Positions 8,820-17,110 of a stretch of 64,000 bases of DNA are shown piece after piece. The position numbers were made by a program, and so were the translations under genes. The notes under the pieces are model-generated. The model saw only the letters and a program-made list of their open reading frames with translations, made no database searches and was not told the origin of the DNA. This DNA comes from Faeciplasma sp048393055 (GTDB lineage Bacteria > Bacillota > Clostridia > Oscillospirales > Ruminococcaceae), in the NCBI GenBank assembly GCA_048393055.1, contig DBFJJS010000010.1:248001-312000 (forward strand), given 5' to 3'. The first letter of the stretch is position 1; each line of letters starts with the position of its first letter.

Positions 8820-10381
8820 GATTTTATCCTTTCCCGTCTATTGCGGTTTTTTACGACGCAAATAACTGCGCACGCTGCTGCCGCAATTACTGCCGCCGCG
8901 ACAATTGCCGCCGCGGGATTTATACTCTTTTCTTTTTTTACATACGGGTTTTCCTTCTTTGCAGTCTCCACGGGTATATAATCCTCATCGGGAGCGAGGT
9001 CGATTTCAATTGTTGTCAAACTGCGCCCGGGGATCTCAAGTCCTTCATGATACTCGCCAAGATCCTGCAAATACTTGTTTTTAAACGAATTATCAGCGTC
9101 CTCTGTAGATAGATATACCTTTGAGCCAAGAATTTTCTTTTCGTCAAGGTCAAGCGTTAGACTCTCAGCCTCATACGTCGGATTCATCGCGATAACTATC
9201 AGCTTGCTGCCGTCCGGCGACCTGAACGCTCCGAATTTGGTATTCAGGTCGTCCTGAACATCAACACGTTGATATCCGCGTCCTATAAATGCCGAGAAAT
9301 GCGACATTATATAGTGGTTTCCACGCCGAGTGAGGGTAGTGCTGCCACCGGAACTTGAAACCTCTAAAACAGCGCCCATCGGCCATACGCCGTCCCAATA
9401 TAGATAGGCGTTCACTCCTTCGTATACAAGAACGTCCAGAACAACCTCGGCGTTGCGGAAGAAGTCGCCTTCATAGTATTCGGTCTGATATATCTTTAAA
9501 TTTGGGAAAGCTTCGCCAACCGCTCTCAGATTCCGTTCGCTGAAATCGGTACCGTAAAGGTGATGCGCAACAACCTCGACGGTTTCGGGGCGGCTTTCAA
9601 TAAGCGGATCCAGATATCCGTGCAAAAGGTCGGGATATGCCGCCATTGTTTCAGCACCGAGCAGCGAGGGTGCATATTCTCCGAACGCCTCTTTAAAGGC
9701 GTCATATACAGCTATATGTGCTTTCCAGTATGCCGCCTGATATTCGGTCTCTTCCTTTCCGAGGAAGAATCCCGCCGAATCGCGCTGACCGCCTTTCTCG
9801 TCGAGATGGCTGTCCTGAAGCTCTGCCTCGTTGGTTATAGAGAAGTAATCAACAGGTATTCCCGCGTCAAAGAAGATTTTTATTGACTCAACACAAAAGT
9901 CGGCAAGTGCGTCATACATATACTCACCGCTGTCGTCTTTGGCAAGAGTGTAATAGGAATATCCGTTTTCAGGGTTCTCCATAAACTCTATCCAGGGCAG
10001 AGATCTGTCGTATTCTCCCCATGAGGTGACTATTACAAGTGGATCAATCCCACGCTCGATCGCTGCGTTGTAATAGAGATAATAATTGCTTTTATAACCT
10101 TCCAGAACACCATCTCGTTCGTTTGTATATACGCAATTGAGGTCGCGGAACCGAAGCATATTGAATTTTGCATCGTTAAATATCCAGTCAAAGCCCTGCT
10201 CGGCTACCTCCGTCCCAGACAGCTGCTCACTGTACCATGTATACGACGCGCCAAAACCATCAATAGTCTGATAGGTTTTGTCCATATCTATTATTACCGT
10301 ACCCATCCCCTCCGCATATATCTGCACAGCCGAAAAAACGCTCAGGATCAAAGCCGCAGCCGTCGCTAATATTTTTTTCAT
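8816..10381 (-). CDS. GH30-family glycoside hydrolase with signal peptide and C-terminal membrane anchor
   Basis: 521 residues. An N-terminal signal peptide (1-23, cleavage near YAEG) is followed by a GH30 domain. It shows the family opening TIDGFGASYTWYSEQL, the acid/base Glu in SITNEAEL (about 185) and the nucleophile Glu in YQTEYYEG (about 300), then a beta-sandwich. The last 40 residues are a linker, an alanine-rich transmembrane helix (AAAIVAAAVIAAAACAVIC) and a basic tail, so the enzyme is held on the outer face of the membrane. GH30 enzymes cut xylan or beta-1,6-glucan; xylan fits the GH31/GH43 neighbours. It lies 49 bases after the binding-protein gene and is coupled to the next start. 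Confidence 0.85.
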   Translation of the reverse strand: MKKILATAAALILSVFSAVQIYAEGMGTVIIDMDKTYQTIDGFGASYTWYSEQLSGTEVAEQGFDWIFNDAKFNMLRFRDLNCVYTNERDGVLEGYKSNYYLYYNAAIERGIDPLVIVTSWGEYDRSLPWIEFMENPENGYSYYTLAKDDSGEYMYDALADFCVESIKIFFDAGIPVDYFSITNEAELQDSHLDEKGGQRDSAGFFLGKEETEYQAAYWKAHIAVYDAFKEAFGEYAPSLLGAETMAAYPDLLHGYLDPLIESRPETVEVVAHHLYGTDFSERNLRAVGEAFPNLKIYQTEYYEGDFFRNAEVVLDVLVYEGVNAYLYWDGVWPMGAVLEVSSSGGSTTLTRRGNHYIMSHFSAFIGRGYQRVDVQDDLNTKFGAFRSPDGSKLIVIAMNPTYEAESLTLDLDEKKILGSKVYLSTEDADNSFKNKYLQDLGEYHEGLEIPGRSLTTIEIDLAPDEDYIPVETAKKENPYVKKEKSINPAAAIVAAAVIAAAACAVICVVKNRNRRERIKS

Positions 10382-10430
10382 AGTGCCTCCTTAACGTAAA
10401 ATGAATTTCATGTTAAATTCCGTTTGTTTC

Positions 10431-11876
10431 TTAACTGTTTTCCTGACTATATTCGTCTATCATCGAATTAAGTTCATCGATATAGTAGGCAAGCCTTTCT
10501 CTGTTGCTTTCCCTGAGCGATGCCCATGTCTGAGGCGAAGCGGAACGCGGTATTTCGTTTGCAAAGCCTAAAACGTCGTTAAGACTCTGGTTAAGGTCGC
10601 CCGCAAGACTGAACATATAATGCCCGTCTGCTATCCGCTGACACTCCTCTTTCATTTCGAGCATATCGTCGCTCCAAAGATATACCTCCTTAAGCTGCCT
10701 TTTATCAATATCGCGAACCACAGGGTCGATATGCTTGAATCTTATGCAGGTGGCTAAAAGCGCCGCACCCTCTGGGTTTTCGGCGTTATTTATTATGCAG
10801 AGCGCGCCGTTTATATCATCAAAGTCAGAAAGCAGATAGTAATTCCCATCTCCGTTCGGGTCGCGCGGAAGCGGTGCAAACATCAGCTCACCATCAGAGA
10901 TAGCCCCGTAGTTGTTTTCGATTTCCTCGACCGGCGAGGTAAAAAAGTTCTGCGCTTCAATAAAGAATAGCAGCTTGCCGTCCTTAAGACCGCTCGGGTT
11001 GCGCAAAGCCCAGCGGTTGCCGGTTGCATCGCGGTAGTTGCAGTCGTTCTTGCAAAGCTCGTAAACAAGGTTCCAGGCGCGTTCAATCTCAGGACTGTCA
11101 ACGTTGGAGTAGTATTTTCCGTCTTCGTCAATCTGCATTATCTGCTGACCGGTTGAATCTACAATCCCATCAGCATACCAATAGCCGTCAAGCGCAAATC
11201 TATCTTCGTCCGGATCGGAAAAGTCTATGCACATTTCGTAAAACACATCCCACGTCCACTCGTCATTATAATACAGCTCCGCAGGATCGTCGTAACCATA
11301 CTCCGACATTATGCGCTTGTTGTACAGGCACACACTGTAGGGTGCTGTATAAATCACGATCTGATAGTGTTTGCCGCCAAGCATAAAGTGATCAGCTACA
11401 TCCTTTACGGGGCTCCATAACGGGTCGTCATAATCTATGTAATCGTCGATAGCCTGCGTCACGCCTTTTATTGCCCTCATCGGAAAGCACGCAGTCGAGC
11501 CTGAACCGCCGGGGAAAAGATCCGGAGGCGTACCCCCGAGTGTAAGGTTCGCCAAATCGTTGAATCTCTCAAAATAATCAGTCTCTATATAGTTGATGCT
11601 GCCGCCGTATTTGTTCTCAAAAGTCCAATAACCGGTATTGACAATCTCGTCGTCAGAGTAATTCTGATAGGGATCTCCCCAGCTTAAATAGTCCACAACA
11701 GTGCCTGCTCCTTTTGCCTCTTCCGCATCAGGAAGCCTAATTCCTGCGGCATTTAAAATTGCCTCTGAATCCTCTGTTGAAAGCGTAATCTGTATCGCGC
11801 TCTTTTTTCTGCCTCCGCATCCGAACAGCGTTATCAACATTAGCGATGTCAAGACTACTGCAAATACTCGTTTCAT
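10431..11876 (-). CDS. ABC sugar-binding lipoprotein (extracellular solute-binding protein)
   Basis: About 481 residues from the ATG at 11876, chosen because AAGGAG lies just upstream. The N-terminus is a lipoprotein signal (VLTSLMLITLFGC). The rest is a family-1-type solute-binding protein: TLGGTPPDLFPGGSGS near the N-lobe, aromatic-rich lobes, and a C-terminal helical region with WASLRESNRERLAYYIDEL. It would capture oligosaccharides on the outer membrane face. No ABC permease or ATPase gene lies anywhere in the visible locus, so it must use permeases encoded elsewhere or serve as a sensor. It is the first gene of the operon behind the consensus promoter at 11956-11984. Confidence 0.85.
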   Translation of the reverse strand: MKRVFAVVLTSLMLITLFGCGGRKKSAIQITLSTEDSEAILNAAGIRLPDAEEAKGAGTVVDYLSWGDPYQNYSDDEIVNTGYWTFENKYGGSINYIETDYFERFNDLANLTLGGTPPDLFPGGSGSTACFPMRAIKGVTQAIDDYIDYDDPLWSPVKDVADHFMLGGKHYQIVIYTAPYSVCLYNKRIMSEYGYDDPAELYYNDEWTWDVFYEMCIDFSDPDEDRFALDGYWYADGIVDSTGQQIMQIDEDGKYYSNVDSPEIERAWNLVYELCKNDCNYRDATGNRWALRNPSGLKDGKLLFFIEAQNFFTSPVEEIENNYGAISDGELMFAPLPRDPNGDGNYYLLSDFDDINGALCIINNAENPEGAALLATCIRFKHIDPVVRDIDKRQLKEVYLWSDDMLEMKEECQRIADGHYMFSLAGDLNQSLNDVLGFANEIPRSASPQTWASLRESNRERLAYYIDELNSMIDEYSQENS

Positions 11877-11955
11877 TTTGTTTGACTCCTTTACAATAAG
11901 AATTTTTTCATATGTTTTCCGATGTCTGTCACAATAAATATATTGTTTAATTCCT

Positions 11956-11984
11956 ATTATATTATTTGACTTTTTATTTGTCAA
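11956..11984 (-). promoter_or_regulatory. Consensus sigma-A promoter for the polysaccharide operon
   Basis: On the minus strand TTGACA (11979-11984) and TATAAT (11956-11961) are separated by exactly 17 bases. It reads into the sugar-binding lipoprotein gene about 80 bases downstream. Confidence 0.85.
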
Positions 11985-11985
11985 T

Positions 11986-12011
11986 CACAATATTTTCAGA
12001 TTGATATTGTG
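11986..12011. promoter_or_regulatory. Candidate AraC operator between divergent promoters
   Basis: Perfect 8-bp inverted repeat CACAATAT (11986-11993) and ATATTGTG (12004-12011). It sits immediately upstream of the minus-strand -35 box, where an activator would bind. A related ACAATA/TATTGT repeat lies at 11931-11946, inside the transcribed leader. The AraC protein encoded at 12126 is the obvious candidate ligand. Confidence 0.5.
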
Positions 12012-12064
12012 AAATTAAGATTTTATTCATAAGTATTATTTTTAATGATATTTTAATTTTAATC

Positions 12065-12093
12065 TTGACATAAGGATTATTTTGAGATATACT
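12065..12093 (+). promoter_or_regulatory. Sigma-A promoter for the AraC regulator
   Basis: TTGACA at 12065-12070, a 17-base spacer, TATACT at 12088-12093. The AraC start codon is 33 bases downstream of the -10 box. Confidence 0.8.
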
Positions 12094-12125
12094 AACATAT
12101 AAAATGTATTATGCAGGAGCCAAAT

Positions 12126-12971
12126 ATGGACAATATTATTTATCCGAATTTTCTTGGTGCAGAATCGCGTCTGCCATATTACCCCGCAGGAGTTGGCGTT
12201 AATCATATTCAGGAGCAGATTATCAGACCGTGGGGCTATCATCAATACCAGTGGATACAGAGCCGGAGCGGCGTAGGTGAGCTTTTCATCGGAGAAAAGA
12301 GATATTTGATAAAAGAAAATCAGGGATTTCTTTTATTCCCGCACTTTCCAAATACCGATGAGCCGCACGAATACCGTGCACTTGACGGCAAATGGATAAC
12401 CGACTGGGTAATTTTTGAAGGCGGCGGAGTGGCAGATTTTTTCAAAAACGTGATGAATATTTCGGAATCAAAAATGCTTTATATTTCAGAGCCGGAGCGG
12501 ATCCGAAATAAAATAGAAATGCTTTTTTACGCAGTGAAAAACATTCCGAAAGAGAGCAGCAGGTGCTCGGCGATAACTTATGAGATACTTCTTGACATCA
12601 TGACGCTGACCTCAGAAAAGGAGAACGGTTTTGATACGGTGAAGCAGAAAAAAATAGCGCTGGTGATAGATTACATCAACAGCAACTATAGCAAAGAACT
12701 GACTTTGAACGAGCTTGCGGATGTAGCCGGGCTTACACCGCAGTATCTTTGCAGCCTGTTCAAAAGCGTGACTTCAAAAACGATTTTTGAATATATCTGC
12801 ATGACAAAAATTCACAAGAGCAAGGAACTTCTTCTTGCACACCCGGATATGATGGTCAAAACCGTGGCGGAGCTGTCGGGGTTCAATGACAAAAGCTACT
12901 TCTGCGCGGTCTTCAAAAAATATGAAAAGATGAGCCCATTGTCCTTCAGAAAACTGCATATTGGTGTTTGA
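12126..12971 (+). CDS. AraC-family transcriptional regulator
   Basis: 281 residues. The start at 12126 is preferred over an ATG 15 bases earlier because CAGGAG lies 6 bases upstream. An N-terminal cupin-like sensing domain (about 1-150) precedes a C-terminal pair of helix-turn-helix motifs: LTLNELADVAGLTPQYLCSLF (first) and VKTVAELSGFNDKSYFCAVF with the family signature KYEKMSPLSFRK (second). It lies divergent to the sugar operon and directly upstream of the GH36 gene, so it is likely the sugar-responsive activator of both. Confidence 0.9.
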   Translation: MDNIIYPNFLGAESRLPYYPAGVGVNHIQEQIIRPWGYHQYQWIQSRSGVGELFIGEKRYLIKENQGFLLFPHFPNTDEPHEYRALDGKWITDWVIFEGGGVADFFKNVMNISESKMLYISEPERIRNKIEMLFYAVKNIPKESSRCSAITYEILLDIMTLTSEKENGFDTVKQKKIALVIDYINSNYSKELTLNELADVAGLTPQYLCSLFKSVTSKTIFEYICMTKIHKSKELLLAHPDMMVKTVAELSGFNDKSYFCAVFKKYEKMSPLSFRKLHIGV

Positions 12972-13042
12972 GCGCTGAGCAGAAAACATTCAAGCAACCA
13001 ATATGTTGTTAATATAATTAAAAAATATATAAGAGGTGTAAC

Positions 13043-14878
13043 ATGGAATTATATGCTGAATTAAAGCTTTTAGGCGACGGATACGCAGGCGGATTCTCCT
13101 GCGGAGCCACAATGACTTCGAGCAATACAATATGTAGTTTTAAAAAGACATATGACGGGGAAGAAAAAGCCGTATGGGAAAACCCCGAAGGGCTGACGCT
13201 GACGGTTAATAAAACGCCGTACAAAGGCGCACAAATCATATCCACCGTTCTCCGGAACGGCAGCGACCGCAAGATAACCGCGGAAATGCTCGCGTCATTT
13301 GCGGTCAGAAACATAAAAGCCGATAAGATACACCGCCTTCAGTCGTTTTGGAGCGCGGAAGGCAAGCTGCGCACGGAAACCGTTGAGGAGCTTCACCTCG
13401 AGCCGTCGTGGAACAGATGTGCTCTGAGATTTGAAAAATTCGGAAATGTCGGCTCGATGCCTGTAAGAAAATATTTCCCGTTTGTCGCTCTCGAAAACAG
13501 CGAGACTGGCGAAATTGTGGGCATACAGCTTTACTGCGCAGCGTCGTGGCAGATAGAAATTCTGTGCAAGGACGACGACACCCTCTCGGTAGTTGGAGGT
13601 CTTGCCGACGGCGACTTCGGGCAGTGGAGAAAAGCCCTTGACCCCGGCGAATCCTTCGAAGCGCCGAAGGCTGCGATAGCCGAGGGGCATTCGCTCGCCG
13701 AGGTCTGCGACAAGCTTGTTAAAGCGCAGAATCCGAGGATATCCGAAGTCGACTCGGATATGGGAATAGTCTTCAACGAATATTGCACTACATGGGGCAA
13801 CCCGAGCTTTGAAAATGTTAAAAGGATATGTGACAGGATAGCCGGTAAGGGAATAAAGTATCTCGTCATAGACTCTGGTTGGTATGGTGCCGAGCGCTGG
13901 TGGGAAAGCTTAGGCGACTGGGAGGTAAACGAAAGCCGCTTCCCGGGAGGAATGAAGCCTATTGCCGACTATATACGTTCAAAGGGAATGATTCCTGGGC
14001 TGTGGTTCGAGCTGGAGGCGCTTGCCCGGGGATGCAGATACTTCAACGACGATTCGCACATTCTAAAAAAAGACGGAGTTCCTCTCACTGTAGGCGGCCG
14101 CAGATTCTGGGATATGGAGGATCCGTGGGTAAAGGAATATCTTTTTGAAAAGGTTATTAAGCTGCTTCGCTCCTGCGGTTTCGGATATATAAAAATCGAC
14201 TATAATGACACGATAGGCATCGGCTGCGACGGAGCCGAAAGCTTTGGCGAGGCGTTGCGGCGTAAGGTAGAGGCTTCGCAGGAGTTCTTCAAAAGATTAT
14301 CCAACGAGATTCCCGGTATTGTCATAGAAAACTGCTCGAGCGGAGGGCACCGGTTAGTGCAGCCTTTTATGGAGATTGTGAGTCAAGCAAGCTTTTCCGA
14401 CGCTCACGAGACTAAGGCGATACCTATTATCGCGGCGAACCTGCACCGCGTCATAAGACCGGAACAGAGCCAGATATGGGCTGTACTGCGGCGTTCTGAC
14501 GACGCTGACCGGCTGCACTATTCTCTCATTGCGACGCTTTTGGGCAGAATGTGCTTGAGCGGGGATATTTATGACCTTTCGGAAGAGCAGTGGAAGATTG
14601 TCGATGAGGGAATTGAGTTTTACCGCCGCGCCGCGGATATCATAAAATACGGGATTACCGTTCGGCAGGAATGTACCGCCATGAGCTACAACAGTCCCGT
14701 CGGTCACCAGCTTGTTTTAAGGGAGTACAACGGTCTCGGTCTTGCAGTGCTCCACCGGTTTGAAAACTCTGACGTTCCCGATAAAATACTGCCTGACGGT
14801 GCTAAGATTATCACAGAGTACGGAGAAGCAACGCGCGATTTCAGTGCTAAGGGGTGGTTGTACAGGAAAGATACATAA
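13043..14878 (+). CDS. GH36 alpha-galactosidase, probably cytoplasmic
   Basis: 611 residues, no signal peptide, GAGGTG ribosome site upstream. The GH36 barrel shows the nucleophile Asp in YIKIDYND (about 393) and the acid/base Asp in SFSDAHE (about 455). Other family patterns are VIDSGWY, WFELEAL and CSSGGHR. GH36 enzymes hydrolyse alpha-1,6-linked galactose from raffinose-type sugars or from galactosyl side chains. It lies 71 bases after the AraC gene on the same strand, so it probably shares the promoter and control. Substrate is inferred from the family only. Confidence 0.88.
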   Translation: MELYAELKLLGDGYAGGFSCGATMTSSNTICSFKKTYDGEEKAVWENPEGLTLTVNKTPYKGAQIISTVLRNGSDRKITAEMLASFAVRNIKADKIHRLQSFWSAEGKLRTETVEELHLEPSWNRCALRFEKFGNVGSMPVRKYFPFVALENSETGEIVGIQLYCAASWQIEILCKDDDTLSVVGGLADGDFGQWRKALDPGESFEAPKAAIAEGHSLAEVCDKLVKAQNPRISEVDSDMGIVFNEYCTTWGNPSFENVKRICDRIAGKGIKYLVIDSGWYGAERWWESLGDWEVNESRFPGGMKPIADYIRSKGMIPGLWFELEALARGCRYFNDDSHILKKDGVPLTVGGRRFWDMEDPWVKEYLFEKVIKLLRSCGFGYIKIDYNDTIGIGCDGAESFGEALRRKVEASQEFFKRLSNEIPGIVIENCSSGGHRLVQPFMEIVSQASFSDAHETKAIPIIAANLHRVIRPEQSQIWAVLRRSDDADRLHYSLIATLLGRMCLSGDIYDLSEEQWKIVDEGIEFYRRAADIIKYGITVRQECTAMSYNSPVGHQLVLREYNGLGLAVLHRFENSDVPDKILPDGAKIITEYGEATRDFSAKGWLYRKDT

Positions 14879-14934
14879 TGAATTGATAATGTTTTAGGAA
14901 AATGATTTCCGGCGAATATATGGCTGAATTGGAA

Positions 14935-14969
14935 CGCCCCGCAGAGCTAAAATTGCGCTTTGCGGGGCG
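14935..14969 (+). terminator. Probable terminator of the araC-GH36 operon
   Basis: A GC-rich hairpin (arms CGCCCCGCA at 14935-14943 and TGCGGGGCG at 14961-14969) lies about 57 bases after the GH36 stop. It has no strong T-run. Confidence 0.45.
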
Positions 14970-15065
14970 GTATTATCATTAGAAAATCCATTACGTCGAA
15001 TGGCTTTCGTTTCGGAAGTTCTATGCAAATTCTGCCGCACGGGCGGAAGAGAAATAGCGGTTTAG

Positions 15066-15251
15066 CCAAAATACAAAGGAGGAAAGAAATCCCCACAGTA
15101 TGCTTTATTTGCGACTCATGACGATGTAGTATCATTTTGGGGAACGCAAAGCACTTTTTTAGGATGGTATGCAAATTCGGAACAGCCGGAAAAAGAACTT
15201 ATTGAAATACAGGATGCTATTTTTCGGGAAATACCAACTTATGAAGCATAA
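15066..15251 (+). pseudogene. Remnant of an unrecognised gene
   Basis: The frame from 15066 to the TAA at 15249-15251 encodes about 61 residues of convincing protein composition, for example YALFATHDDVVSFWGTQSTF and PEKELIEIQDAIF. GGAGG sits at 15078-15082, but no ATG follows at a suitable distance and the frame is closed upstream by TAG at 15063. It looks like the 3' end of a gene whose front has been lost. I do not recognise the family. The rest of 14970-15403 shows no gene. Confidence 0.4.
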
Positions 15252-15353
15252 AAATATTAGATGATTAAAATTATTCTTGAAATATCTGTGATTTGAGTTC
15301 ATATTTATCGAGTAGAACAGCATATCATCAATGACCCCAATAATTTAGAAACA

Positions 15354-15392
15354 GAGCCAGTGAGTTGTGATATGCCCACAAACCACTGGCTC
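15354..15392 (-). terminator. Hairpin downstream of rlmD
   Basis: Arms GAGCCAGTG (15354-15362) and CACTGGCTC (15384-15392) with an inner TTGTG/CACAA pair, 11 bases beyond the minus-strand rlmD stop. It probably ends the recJ-to-rlmD gene run. The T-run is weak. Confidence 0.55.
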
Positions 15393-15403
15393 GTATGATT
15401 GCT

Positions 15404-17110
15404 CTATATCATCTTAAAATGCTCCAGCGCCGCCCGGATCGCCGCCTCTTTCTTCGGTGAGCATTGGGGATGCTTAGCATTCTCAGACTTCGGGTTATTG
15501 TAATTATCACGCTCAATGATACCGCACTTCTGCTTTACCTGCGCAATATACAAGCTGCTGACTTTCAAGCCGCTATGCTCCAGCACATAATTCTTGATTT
15601 CCTCATAGGTGGCTTTGCTCTCCGCAACCGTCAAATCAAGCTCGTCCATCTTCAGCTCCACCTCGATATGTTGGTCTGCATGGAGTTTTGACAATAAACA
15701 TACCGTCTCCACATGACCAGTTCTTGGAAAAAGATCGCACGGACGGTATTTTTCAAGCTTATAGCCCTGACTGCAAAGGTATGCGGCGTCACGCGCGGCA
15801 GTTGCATGATTACAGGAAATATACACAAGCTTCTTCGGTGACATTTTAAGAACAGCGTCGAGCGTCGCCTTATCGCACCCCTTTCTCGGCGGATCTACTA
15901 CTATTACATCCGGCGCTTTCCCGCCTGAAGTTTGCGCTTTACTATCCGCTTTGCACGAAGTGCCGCTGCTCATGCTGCCGGATGTGTGTTCAGACGTCTG
16001 GTTATCAGCACCGGCTATTTCCGTGGCAATAAATCCGGCGTCGCCGCATATAAACTCAGCGCACGGTATCCCGTTCCTAGCGGCGTTTTTTCTCGCATCC
16101 TCCACAGCCTGAGGCACAACCTCCACGCCTATAAGCCTGCTCACCCTGTCCGCCATCGACAGCCCAACTGTTCCTATACCGCAGTACAAATCCAAAAGAG
16201 TTTCTTTTCCCGAAAGACCCGCATATTCCTTGGCAAGTTCGTATACCGTTTCCGCCGCCGGAGTGTTCACCTGATAAAATGAATGGGACGATATTTCAAC
16301 GCTGAGCCCGCACATGATGTCAGAGATTTTCCCATCGCCGTACAGGCATATGTCTTTACTTCCTAAAATCACGTTGGTTTGTTCGGGATTTATATTCAAG
16401 CATACGGTTTTTACCTGCTTATACTCTTCAGCAAGCGACGCTGCAAGCCTGTCGTATGCGTGAGTCTGCTCTGTCACCACAAGAGTAACCATGATTTCCC
16501 CGCTGTGCGCGCCTATTCTAAGATAAATGTGACGCAAAAGTCCCATTCCGGACATTTCGTCATAAACGCTAAGCCTGTTTTTGTTCTGATACTTAACTAT
16601 GCTTCCGGCAATTTTATCAAAAATCTCAGGCTGCAACAGACAACCTTCTGTCTTAACTACCCTGTGCGATCTTTGAGAATAAAAGCCGTAAAAGCAATTT
16701 TCACTGTCGCATGATACGGGAAACTGAGCTTTATTTCTGTAATGGTAAATATCTTTACAGCCTATTATTGGCTCAGACTCGAGTTCAAATCCGCCTATGC
16801 GTTTAAAGGAGTCCCTTACAAAGCGCTCCTTTGCTTTTAGCTCAGCCTCATAGCTGATGTGCCTGAAAACACACCCGCCGCATTTCGAATATACAGGACA
16901 GTCTACGCTTATCCTGTCTGGCGACGCATGGATTACCCTTTCGATAATTCCGTATGCATAGCTATTTTTCAGTTTAACTATCCTGCAATCAATAACGTCT
17001 CCCACGGCGGTCATTGGCACAAATACAGCCATTCCGTTATATCTTCCGACGCCGTTTCCCTCAGCAGTAAGAGCTGTTATCTCAATTTGCACTATCTCGT
17101 TCTTATTCAT
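15404..17110 (-). CDS. rlmD: 23S rRNA (uracil-5)-methyltransferase RlmD-type
   Basis: 568 residues. An N-terminal TRAM domain (1-60) is followed by the iron-sulfur cysteines in CPVYSKCGGC (71, 77, 80) plus a fourth in KTEGC. The SAM-binding segment is LLDLYCGIGTVGLSM, and the catalytic motifs are DPPRKGCD and YISCNHAT. It methylates a conserved uridine of 23S rRNA. The last 90 residues form the extra domain (AESKATYEEIKNYVLEHSGL onward) often fused to clostridial members. An insertion rich in Ser, Gly and Thr (about 385-405) splits the SAM domain. Its ATG overlaps the hemZ stop by 4 bases. Confidence 0.92.
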   Translation of the reverse strand: MNKNEIVQIEITALTAEGNGVGRYNGMAVFVPMTAVGDVIDCRIVKLKNSYAYGIIERVIHASPDRISVDCPVYSKCGGCVFRHISYEAELKAKERFVRDSFKRIGGFELESEPIIGCKDIYHYRNKAQFPVSCDSENCFYGFYSQRSHRVVKTEGCLLQPEIFDKIAGSIVKYQNKNRLSVYDEMSGMGLLRHIYLRIGAHSGEIMVTLVVTEQTHAYDRLAASLAEEYKQVKTVCLNINPEQTNVILGSKDICLYGDGKISDIMCGLSVEISSHSFYQVNTPAAETVYELAKEYAGLSGKETLLDLYCGIGTVGLSMADRVSRLIGVEVVPQAVEDARKNAARNGIPCAEFICGDAGFIATEIAGADNQTSEHTSGSMSSGTSCKADSKAQTSGGKAPDVIVVDPPRKGCDKATLDAVLKMSPKKLVYISCNHATAARDAAYLCSQGYKLEKYRPCDLFPRTGHVETVCLLSKLHADQHIEVELKMDELDLTVAESKATYEEIKNYVLEHSGLKVSSLYIAQVKQKCGIIERDNYNNPKSENAKHPQCSPKKEAAIRAALEHFKMI

